Source of the DNA: Monosporascus cannonballus
Taxonomy: Eukaryota > Ascomycota > Sordariomycetes > Xylariales
Length of the DNA stretch: 64,000 nucleotides
NCBI GenBank assembly: GCA_004154925.1
Contig: QJNS01000020.1
Span: 124,001-188,000, forward strand
Reading direction: 5' to 3'
Numbering within the stretch: position 1 is the stretch's first letter; every line of letters begins with the position of its first letter. The position numbers and the translations under genes were made by a program. The notes below the pieces were generated by a model. It saw only the letters and a list, made by a program, of their open reading frames with translations, ran no database searches and was not told the DNA's origin. Positions 38,105-47,799 of the stretch are shown piece after piece.

Positions 38105-38493
38105 TATTATGATTTAACAAGCTTAGCAGGCCTAAAGACGGTCGAGATAAAGAAAAAGATAAACTTAATACGGATATTCATTACGTAATAAGCTTAAAGC
38201 TTTTAAAAAGATTAGGATTTTGAGCTTTTTAATCTATATAAAAGGGATTAAAAAATTAAAAAAGCTTAAAGAAATAAGCCGTTTATAGATTTTAAATTAT
38301 AAATACGATATATACGTTCGTTGAATTTATAGTTATATAGTATAAGTTTATAATATAACTTCGTTATCTTAAATGCCCTTGATATTACGAAACGTAACTG
38401 AGTTATCTTATTACTTATATTCATACGATATTTTTGTCAACATAAATTCTTATAACTTAGATTTAATAATTGGTTAAACCCTTAGTTCTTTCA
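38105..38493 (+). repeat. Gy-A LTR, 3' LTR of copy D
   Basis: Starts TATTATGATTTAACAAGC and ends TTAGTTCTTTCA. AATTT (38,494-38,498) follows and duplicates the bases before 13,318. The CACGTG position reads TACGTA. It is orientation-matched with 13,318 and 14,374. Confidence 0.75.
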
Positions 38494-38498
38494 AATTT

Positions 38499-40560
38499 AA
38501 TGTAAGCATAATTATTCTTTTAAGGGAACATCGAAAATTATATAACTAATTTTAACTAATTTCTTTCGAAATTTGATTCCATACTTACAGTAGTAATTTT
38601 ATAGTTTTTAGGCTTTTTATTATATGTAATAACGAAAATAAAATTCGTTATTTTTTTACATGTTGTAATTATCGTCTCGTAGATATTTTCAGTTGTAATA
38701 AAACGGATAAAATTTTAATAATCGGTATAGATTTTAACTCAATAAGTATTTCTCTTAAGAGAATACTTAAATCCGCAAAAAGCTATAGAAATAGCCATAA
38801 AGCTTTTATAAAAAAACGTAATTACAATCGGTTTTTAGAATTTAAATGAAAAGAATATAATAAAAAGTAATTTGTTTTAATTATATCGATTTTTAATTAC
38901 TATATCCAATATATTATACGAAATATTGGTTTTAAATTCGAAAAAATGTATTAAATCGTATATAATTAATATTAATATATTACTAGTCGTATCCTGACCT
39001 TTGTATATGCGTTTCGGCGTTTAAAGTATTTATTTTAATTTCTTAGTAAAATTCATTAAACCTGTAATAATGGTATTAAAATTTCGAATAAACCATTTAT
39101 AACAATTAATAAATCCAAAAAATGCTTATATTTTTAACTGCAATTAACGTTCGTTACTTTCTAATTATAAGAACCTTTAAGGTTCATTTGAATGTATTTT
39201 AAAATAACGATATATTTTAAGTTTTATACTTTTTATTTATGAGATTAATTTTTTTTTCTATATTAGGTAAAAGTTTAGTACTTTATAAAGCTTAACAAGC
39301 TTTATAGGCGTATTTTGTACATATCGTTTCAGTCTTTAAAAAATTTAAATTATTATCAATATAAAATATAAGATAAGTATAGAAATATATTTATATTATA
39401 TAAATTACTTTTTATTAAAAGAGTATTAATATATTTGTAAATCATATTAATATATTTCCATATTTAAATGAATCGTATTGTACATAAAAATGGAATTTTT
39501 ACCTATATTTTTAAAATTTAATAGATATTAATAGTTTATAAGATTATATAATATATATTGTTTAGATTTATAAAATTGATATATAATTCCAATAAGTGAA
39601 TACAATAATATATAATTGTTAATTATAGTATCGCTTAATTATAAAAAATTAATTCTAAATTGTTAAAATTTATTTTTTAAAAAATATATAAAATGTAACA
39701 TATTTTACGCGTAATTTTAAAAGTTCAATTTAGTTTTTATAATCGAATTTTCACATATTTTGTAAAAGCGCATGATTCGTTTTCGTTAAAGTTATAAATA
39801 AGATAAAATTTTATAAATAAATTCTCTTTATGAATTACTTATAATTCTATTTATTATATTTTGATAATATTATATTAATTAATCCTTTTTCTTTTTCGCG
39901 TTGTTATTTTATACCGTTACTTAATTACATAAATCTTATATTAATAATAATAATGATAATAAGAATACGTTTTATTTTTGATTTATATTTATTTTATTTT
40001 TTTGTATTCTTAAATAATGAAATATTAATTATATTTTGTATTTAAGTTTACAACTACTTATAAATAAATATTAAAATTTCTTTTCTTTATGTTTTACTTA
40101 TTAATAAAATATAAGACAAACTCTATTCACTTAATCTCGAACAAGAAAGTTCTTATACTAATATACTTATAATCTCTCCAAAATTATATCGAAATTTATT
40201 ATTTCATATTAGTTTTAGAGAAAACTTTCTAAATAATTAATTTGGCGTTTAATTTTTCTATTATCGTATATAAAATTTTAACTTTCGATATTTGTAAAAG
40301 CAAAAGGTTTTAACTTATATTTTTATAGTGATTTAAATTTAGTAATAATGTTTAGTATAATATAATGTCTATTTACAACTTCGTAATTCATTATCACAAT
40401 ATATTAATATATTTTAAATCGTAGATTTAGTATACTAAATCTATTAACGGTTTTTATTTTTACGTTTAAAGATTCTTTTAAAAATGTTGTCGAATTTATT
40501 TTTTAAATTTCGTTAATTTACGGCTTTGTTATAAATAGCTGTTCTTTTTTAAATTTATTA
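38499..40560 (-). pseudogene. Copy E integrase to protease remnants (right half)
   Basis: Continues the integrase frame left at 13,317 and aligns throughout with copy 1 (44,490-46,560). The reverse transcriptase active site lies near 39,341-39,360, where copy 1 has YFDD and this copy reads Tyr-Phe-Ile-Leu after mutation of both Asp codons. Frames are closed throughout. Confidence 0.7.
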
Positions 40561-42025
40561 AATTATACTTATATTCACGTATATACTATATTAAGGTATT
40601 ATTTTATCATTTTTGTCTATGTATATATCTTTTAGATTATTATCTTTCGATTTCTTTCATTGTTTTATTATTAAATTATTTATTCGTTGTTTATTATATA
40701 TTTCTTTATATTATATTAACAATATTGTTCCGTCTAATGTAAATGAAAATGCAAATTTTACTTTTAATAATGTTTTAAAATTTATAATAAATATTATTTA
40801 AATATAGAAATTCGTAATAACGTTTTATTAATATGTTTCTATTATATAGGAAATTCAAACTTTTGCGAAAATATAATTATATAAACCGCAAAATAACAAA
40901 GTATATAAATATTAATTTTTTAATTAATTCTCGATATTAATTGTTTTATTAATATCGGTTTTCAAAATAATAATTCGCAAACATCGAGATTATTGTTTAT
41001 TTAATTTATTCTTTTGGATTTAAATAAAAAATTCGATTTTATATATATATAATATGTTAATAAATTACCTTCTATATGCGTCATATATTAAATTTCTATA
41101 TTATTAATAATATATATTCTCTATTTTGCTTTATTACTTGAAACTTTTATGATATATGTTTTCCGCGTATGAATAATATTTCTTAGTTACGTTTTTAAAA
41201 TATTTTATTATTTTTGAATATTTTAAGCTAATTATTTGGCGTGTTATATTTCTAATGAAATATTGTATTCCCATAATATTTATTCTAATTAACTTGAAAT
41301 TAAATTAATAATTCGGTTATTTTTGTTAAATGCCTTTGCATGAAAATCGATTTATTTTCTATTATTAAAACCTTTTTAATATACTTTTAATAACATTTTA
41401 TTTTGTTATAATTATAATATTTAATTTAATTTTTTTACATTCAACCGTTTCGAGTTGTATAAGTCCGGACGTAATATTACGACATATAAACAAATCATTT
41501 CGTTTTTTTGGCTTAATAAACGGATTAATTTCAATGCTTGAAAATATATTATTTTTATGCGATATTTATTCAATTTGTTATTAATTTTCGGAAGTCCGTA
41601 ATATATATATGTAATAATTTTATTTTTGAAATTACCTTCGTTTTATAAATATATTAATTAAATTATTATATTTATGAAAAGTTCAGTTTATTGTCATTGT
41701 CAAAATTTAAGAAAAAAATATTTATATATTTCAAAATAAATCTGTTTTATTATAGCCGCAAAATCTATTATATTCCCGTCCACTTTTTATTTAAGATTTC
41801 GAAATTAATCTTTAATTATTTCTTAAAATCTACGGAATTAAAAAATATTAATAATAATTTCTGAAATAACTTTAACTTTTTTAAAAAATCTTTTATTATT
41901 AATTTAAATAGATATAAAATGTTATCTATGAAAAACGCCGTATTAATAAAACTTTTATATCGAATCTATTTATATAATAAAAACGAAAATATATTGGTAT
42001 TTAAATTAAAGAAATTAAACGTTTA
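40561..42025 (-). pseudogene. Copy E gag and leader, degenerate
   Basis: Corresponds to 51,080-53,105 in copy 2 (shared TTATAAATA... followed by AAATTTATTAAA, then ATACTTATATT). No capsid or zinc-knuckle motif survives. The 62-codon plus frame at 40,613 is an AT-rich chance frame. It adjoins the LTR at 42,026. Confidence 0.5.
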
Positions 42026-42493
42026 TATAATGGCTAAACGGTTTAACAAACTATTGAACCTAAATCGTACGAATTTATATTAATAGAAATATCGTAAAAA
42101 TCCAAGTAATAAATATAATACGTATTATGTTTTCTAGTATAAAAAATATTTTAAATAATTAATTATTATTACAAATTAAAGTTATTTAAATTTATAAAAA
42201 TAACGAACATATATATCCTTATTCTGGCTTAAGGTACTTAAGCGGCTTAAACCTTTAAACTTATTAAGCCTTTTAAGCTTTTTTGCTGGCTTAAAAGGTT
42301 TAAAATATTTGGCGCCTTAAAACCTTTAAGCCTGTTAAGTCCCTTAAGCTTTTTTGCTAACTTAAGGGGCTTAAAGTGCTTGGCGCCTTAAGACCTTTGA
42401 ACCAGTTACGTGATGTCTTGGCCTTAGTCAGAATTTATTCTTTTTTGTGGCCCCGACCGTCTGTAGGGAAGCCAAGATTATTAAGTCATAATA
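42026..42493 (-). repeat. Gy-A LTR shared by copies E (5') and 1 (3')
   Basis: A 468-bp LTR in reverse orientation, from TATAATGGCTAAACGG to GTCATAATA. It contains a tandem array of about 70-bp units (42,242-42,402), TACGTG at 42,407 and the GC-rich block GTGGCCCCGACCGTCTG. The left neighbour is the leader end of E and the right neighbour is the polypurine tract of copy 1, so one LTR serves two elements. Confidence 0.75.
42242..42402. repeat. About 70-bp tandem units inside the LTR
   Basis: Units start GCGGCTTAAACC (42,242), GCGCCTTAAAACC (42,312) and GCGCCTTAAGACC (42,383, partial). Each contains an imperfect palindrome around AAGCTTTTTTGCT, with CTTAAG-type arms. The same array occurs at 53,323-53,484. 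Confidence 0.8.
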
Positions 42494-42513
42494 CGATCTC
42501 TCCCTTTCCAGGA
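42494..42513 (-). other. Polypurine tract of copy 1
   Basis: Minus strand reads CTGGAAAGGGAGAGATCG immediately before the 3' LTR, the expected primer for plus-strand DNA synthesis. Confidence 0.65.
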
Positions 42514-42583
42514 TCTTTGTCCTTAAAAATCAAATTATTTTTATCCTGTTTCAGTAAGTAACCTTCCTTCCTACATTTTCATT

Positions 42584-43143
42584 ATGTTGGATCGCATTCA
42601 GAAATCTCGTTTTCGTAAACGTATTAACGCTTTAATCCTTTCAGAACGTATCAAACGTCTTGGTTTCAAAATACCTTTTTGCTTCCGTTATGAAAAGGAA
42701 GGCGCAAAATATAAGGTTGTTCGGGGATCTTTGAAATATGCCCGATATATTTATCATCACGGCCCTTGTAATATTTTTGGTTTTTCGGAAACTGAATATT
42801 AAAAGCTTTTGGACGAGGAGGACCGTTTAAAGCGTAAAAAAAGCAAGTTCGTAAGGCGTTACGGACCGCCGCCAACAATCTGGACCGTCTGCAAAAACAA
42901 AAACGATTACTCCGTCGCCGTGGCATCGAAATGCTTCGTCGCGGTATTAAAGGTACGGAGGCTATGGAAAAGTTTAAGCGCCTTAAAAAGGAACAAAAGC
43001 AGTTGGAAGCTGCCGTTACAGCTGCTATATTAGCATAGGCCGCGGCCGACTGGCCCGACATTCCGGCTACTGACTGGTCGATCGTTAATTGGGACGTACC
43101 CGTCGTTGTTAGTAAAAGTTCTTTAGCAGGCATTGGGCGCTAA
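42584..43143 (+). pseudogene. Gy-A antisense accessory gene, copy 1 (best preserved)
   Basis: Antisense to pol, between integrase and the 3' LTR. ATG at 42,584 starts LDRIQKSRFRKRIN, then LGFKIPFCFRYEKEGAKY and KYARYIYHHGPCNIFGFSE. The Cys and Tyr (TAT, probably former TGT) positions suggest a lost pattern C-x2-C-x6-C-x8-C-x2-C-x5/6-C, a zinc-finger-like domain. A helical, basic middle follows (LDRLQKQKRLLRRRGIEMLR, KGTEAMEKFKRLKKEQKQL), then an Ala run and a Trp/Asp tail (ADWPDIPATDWSIVNWDV) ending at TAA 43,141. Two nonsense codons (TAA 42,800, TAG near 43,036) and a frameshift in an A run near 42,836 break it. Base composition is much richer in G+C than the flanking pol. No function is assigned. 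It may be a DNA- or RNA-binding accessory protein. Confidence 0.8.
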
Positions 43144-43329
43144 TAAGATTTTTGGCGGATTCCTAGGTGTTTTCGAAATCCGGATATTTTTTCCACTTAA
43201 TCAGGTACTGAGTAAGTCCGTTTTGTTTTCGCATATCGAGAATTTTTTTTACCTCATATATTTGTTTGTCTTTTATTTTTATATCGTTTTATACCGTATG
43301 AACTTTAATTATATCTATTATTAATTTAA

Positions 43330-46300
43330 ATAAAAAACATAAAAATTATATTGAATTTAACTTTTTGTAAAGGTTTTAATTAATAATTATTTTTAAGATG
43401 TTTTTAACGATTTTATATGGACCGATATATTTAAAATTAAGTTTTTTTATTAAATTATTTTATTTAAATATTTTTTGTAACGAATAAAACAATTTTTGCT
43501 TTTTCGAAAATTAATTTTTTTTAATTTGTTTTAATTATAATATTTATTTATTTGTTTTCGTACGAATTTTAAATCCGTTTTTATTTCTTAATATAATTAT
43601 TGTAATTATTTTAACGTAAAAATTATTTTAATATTAATTGGATTATCGTTACGTACTTTTTTATAAATTTTTAAAATAGAACTAAAATTTACGTTCGTTA
43701 ATATTATTTTAATATTTTCGTAATAACTGGTATTACATGTTAATTATGCGATTAATAATTTTTTAATTCAATTATTTTATTTATAATTAATATAATATCG
43801 TAAATAAACTTTTAAAGTTTAATTCGTTTATTTTATACAGTTTTTAATTTAACGCTTAAATATATTAAATAATTTATGATTTAAGCCGATTTGCATTATA
43901 AAACCTTATTAAAACTTAAACGCAAATATTAATCTTTTATTTAACATAATTTTTATTAATGCTTAATATATGCAAAAATTATTTCTGAAAAAAATATATG
44001 TTATTTATTCGGCATTTATATTTTCGTAATATAGTAGAAACTAGAAAGATTTCGTAAATCGGTCTATAATTATAAAAGTATTATTATAATATATTCCTAT
44101 AATTATATCTTTTAATATAAAAAATTTAATAATACAATCGAATATAATTAAATTTTATAATTATTTTACGACTGGTAATATTTATAATCTTTCGTATAAC
44201 TTATATTATCGTACTTTCGTTTTGGCGCAAATATCTTATTATTATATACCTTTTTAAATTGTTAATTTTATTTTTAAAAAAATATACGTTAAAGTTATTT
44301 TAAGGTTTTGTAAATCTTTAAATATCCGTATAATTAATATTCGCATATTTTTCGTATTAAAATTTTCTTGTATATATTTGGAATTTATATCTTATTTATT
44401 TTTTAGTTTTTCAAAAGACTACCGTTATATTATTAGATTTTCTAATATATATTGAAAGGTATTACCCGAATTATGGCAATTTATTACGAACGTAAATATC
44501 TTTTTATAATAATATCGAAAATTATATGGCTTATGTTGATTAATTTCTTTTCATAATTTAATCGCTTACCTAAAGTATTTATTTTGTTACTTTTTAAGCC
44601 TTTTTTATAAATAATAACGAAATCGAAATTCGCTAATTTTTCTGCGTAACGAAATTATTATTCTATAAATTTTTTGGTCGTAATAAATCGGGTAAGATTT
44701 TAATAATCCGTATAAATTTTAATCTGATATAAATTTGCATATAGAAAATACCTAAATTTTCAAAATGCCATAATAATAAGCATAAATTCCTTGTCTAGAA
44801 TGCCGTAATTAAATTTAGCTTTTTTTAATTTATAAAAAAAAATATAATTTATTTTAATTATTTCGTTATTCGATTATTACGTTTAACGCGTAATTTAGAA
44901 TATCGGTTTTTAATTTAACGGGGCGGTTTAAATCGTATATAATTAATATTAATTTGTTAATAATTGTATCCTTAATATTTTAAAATATTATTTCTATATC
45001 CGATATCCATTTAAATTTTTTTATTTTTTCGTAAATTTCGTTAAAGGTATAATTATTCTGTTAAAATTTCGAACAAATTTGCTATAATAGTTAACGAATC
45101 TAAACAATGCTTATATCTCCTTAACCGTCGTTAACGTCTGTTATTTTATAATTATAGTAATTTTTTGGTATCCATCTTAATATATTCTAAGATAATAATA
45201 TATTCCAAATATTTTATTTTCTATTTATAGAATTAACCTTTTTTACGTTAATAAATAGGCTTACGTTTTATAAAACTCAGAAAACTTTATAGACGTATTT
45301 TATCTATACTTTTTCCGTTTTTGAAAAAATAAAAATATCGTCGAAATAGCAAACGACGAAAACATGACAATATCCTCGTAATATAAAGTTTACCATCCTT
45401 TAAAAGGTTACTGATATATTCGTAAATCCTATTAGTATAACCAAATACTTAAATAATTCGTATTTCGTTTTAAAAGTTATTTTTTATTTGTATTTTTTCT
45501 TAATCGTAATATAGTTATATTTATTTTTAAGATCGAATGTTATAAACTATTTAATTCTGTAAAATTCGTTTTTTATTTGCGTAATTAAAAGTAATAATAT
45601 TTAACCTTTAATAATAATATTGTTTAATTATCGATAATTAACTATAAGTTGCAATGTTTCGTTTTTTGGGTATAAAAAAATATAAAGTATCTTATTAATA
45701 ATTTCGAAAATCGAATTTATTTTTTTATAATCGATTTTCCAGATATTTTTTTAAAATACGTAATTCGTCTCCGTTAAAGTTATAAATAAGGTAAAATTTC
45801 GTTAAAAATCCTTCTTTAAAAATTATTTCGTAATTTTATTCGTTATGCTCTAGTAATTTCATATCGAATTCCCTTTTAAAAAACTATTTATATCTATAAT
45901 ACTATAATAATATATTGGTTAAATCTTTTAACTTTTAATGCTATTATTTTAAATTATTATTTATTTAGTTTAATTTCGCTTTAATCATAATAACAATACG
46001 TTATATTTTTCTTTAATACTTATTTTCTGTTTTATATTTTGTCCCTTTGGGTAATAAGGTTTTTATCGTATTCTTATGCCTATATTTGTCGCTATTATTG
46101 ATCAAATATTAAAATCTTGATTTTTTTTCTTTTCCTTACTAATAACATATAAGGCGAACCTTATCTGGTTAGTTCCGCCATTAATTAAAACTTCGTACTG
46201 GCGTATTTATAATAATCCTAAGATCATATTGTAATTCCCGAATAAAACGATATCGAAATTAATTATTTAATATCGTCTTTAAATAAAAATCTCGAGGTAA

Positions 46301-46577
46301 TTAATTTCGTATATAATTTTCCCGTTATCGTAAGCGAATTCTTAACCTTTAACATTTATCGTTATATAAGGTTTTAACTTATATTTCCATAATAATCTAA
46401 ACTTATTAACCATATCTAGTGCAATATAATTCCCGCTTAAAGCTTCGTAATATATTATTATAGTATATTAATACGTTCCTATTCGTATATCCAAAGTAAT
46501 AAAGTTATTAACGGCTTTTATTGTCGCGTTTAAAGCCCTTATGGGAGTTCTTTTTAACTTTTCTGGATCTCGTTATC
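43330..46577 (-). pseudogene. Copy 1 pol: integrase, RNase H, reverse transcriptase
   Basis: Minus strand near 43,442-43,381 reads KLNFKYIGPYKIVKN, the G-P-Y-K-I box at the integrase C-terminus of Gypsy elements. Near 45,355-45,320 it reads VCYFDDIFIFSKTEK, the reverse transcriptase active site with both Asp residues intact. Stops interrupt every other block. The 3'-most gag part is missing because the element is cut at 46,577. Confidence 0.8.
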
Positions 46578-46957
46578 TGTGACGGCTAGGGGGTTTAACC
46601 AACTATTAAACCTTAGTCGTACGGATTTATATTAGCAGGAGTATCGTGGGAATCTGAGCAATAAATATAGTAATCGTGTTACGTCTTATAATATTAAAAG
46701 TACCTTAGGTAACGATATTATATTGCAAGCTGAAGTTATCTAAATTATGGAAATAATAAACGTATATATATTAGGTTTTGGGATTATTACTTATATTTGC
46801 TTAATTATGCTTAACGAATTTTTGTTAAGTAATTATTTAGTATTACTTAATCGTACTTAGGGGATCTTTATTGAGTATTTATTACGTAATCTGGAAAATG
46901 GTCCGTATTCTTTTATGTTAACCGTTTTTTAAGGCCGGAATCTATTAAGTTGTAATA
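46578..46957 (-). repeat. Gy-A LTR, 3' LTR of copy 2
   Basis: Plus strand from TGTGACGGCTAGGGGGTTTAAC to AGTTGTAATA, 380 bp. The first 170 bases are close to the reverse complement of the solo LTR. The middle differs from the 468-bp LTRs and lacks their tandem units. Followed by the minus-strand purine tract AAGGAAAAGGAAAATCA. Confidence 0.8.
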
Positions 46958-47028
46958 TGATTTTCCTTTTCCTTAAATTTTGCCTTTAAGATTTTATTTT
47001 TCCTGATACGTATTACGGGTTTTTCATG

Positions 47029-47638
47029 ATGTCGAATCGTATTATTAAAAGTCGTTATCAGGTTTTTTCTATTATTTGTCGGCAAAACCTATTTTTTATT
47101 TTTAATTATTTCAATTTTGAAATGATACTGTATTTTTTATATTTTTTAAGGATTGGAAATACGAAATAATGGAAAATGTTTTAAAATATAAAGCTTATAT
47201 TAAACATAAATATCTTTATAATAGGACCGGTATTCTTTTTTTTTGAAAAATATTTGTACCAAGAATTAATAAATAAAACAAAAAAGGTTTTTATAAAAAA
47301 AAGTTTTTTTGGAATTACAAAAACGTTATTAATAAAAGATAAATAGGATTATCGCGCGTTTAATCTGTTTTCGGAAATAAAAGGTTTTTTTTCGCTTAAA
47401 AGAAATAAAAATAATATAACGGAAGTTATAATTATTCGAGGAATTGGAGAAACAAAAACGCTAGAAGTAGGCCATCGCCGAGGTTTCCATGGCCGCATTA
47501 GTTCTTTCCGCTGGTCTCGTGGACTGGTCTGGTATCGGCGATACCGATTGGTCCGTTAAAAATACCGATTGGGACGTAATTATTTCTAGTGGTTCTGCTA
47601 TCGCTGGTAAAAGTTTTTTAATAGGCGCTAGGCGCTAA
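47029..47638 (+). pseudogene. Gy-A antisense accessory gene, copy 2
   Basis: Same place and orientation as copy 1. The start (ATG TCG AAT CGT at 47,029) matches, the middle is badly mutated, and the last 190 bases are G+C-rich and readable. They include an Ala/Ser-rich run, then AGLVDWSGIGDTDWSVKN and TDWDVII, ending at TAA 47,636. The tail differs from copy 1 by substitutions and added Trp-Asp units, not only RIP changes, so copies 1 and 2 had diverged before mutation. Confidence 0.7.
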
Positions 47639-47799
47639 TAAAGTTTTTGGTGGGTTCCCAAGTGTTTTCGGAATCCGGGTGCTTTTTCCACTTAATTAAA
47701 TACTAAGTACGTCCGTTTTATTTTTATATATCGAAAATTTTCTTTACCTTATATATTTATTCGTTTTTTATTTCCATATTATTTTGTACCGTATATATT

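Larger units (their letters stand above)
13318..38493 (+). mobile_element. Gy-A copy D: plus-strand Gypsy retrotransposon, host of Gy-B
   Basis: Bounded by LTRs of one family in the same orientation (13,318-13,701 and 38,105-38,493) and by the target duplication AATTT. Order on the plus strand is 5' LTR, a leader and gag-like segment duplicated together with an LTR, the Gy-B insertion (15,594-33,118), the rest of gag, protease, reverse transcriptase (35,204-35,368) and integrase. The antisense accessory gene (minus strand), a purine tract and the 3' LTR follow. Without Gy-B and the duplicated 1.06 kb the element would be about 6.6 kb. All coding parts are destroyed by RIP. Confidence 0.75.
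10980..42493 (-). mobile_element. Gy-A copy E: outermost nested Gypsy retrotransposon
   Basis: A minus-strand Gypsy element split in two by copy D. The left part (10,980-13,317) holds the 3' LTR, the antisense accessory gene and the end of integrase. The right part (38,499-42,493) holds RNase H, reverse transcriptase, protease, gag and the 5' LTR. Copy 1 gives the uninterrupted order. Against it, E breaks at the same point on both sides, inside integrase, with AATTT duplicated at 13,313-13,317 and 38,494-38,498. Net length without D is about 6.3 kb, close to 7.0 kb for copy 2. The 5' LTR is shared with copy 1. Confidence 0.75.
42494..46577 (-). mobile_element. Gy-A copy 1 body (no gag)
   Basis: Contains, on the minus strand, integrase, RNase H, reverse transcriptase and part of the protease region, plus the antisense accessory gene on the plus strand. 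It ends abruptly at 46,577, inside sequence that in copy 2 continues into gag, where the LTR of copy 2 begins. A possible 5' end of copy 1 (leader 53,575-53,797 and LTR 53,798-54,278) lies beyond copy 2, but gag is missing and no target duplication is seen. The junction may be recombination and not simple insertion. Confidence 0.65.

Noticed and set aside
42666..43133. 155-codon minus frame over the accessory gene
   Set aside because: Homology among four copies and the Trp/Asp tail support the plus strand. This minus frame is a shadow of the G+C-rich segment.
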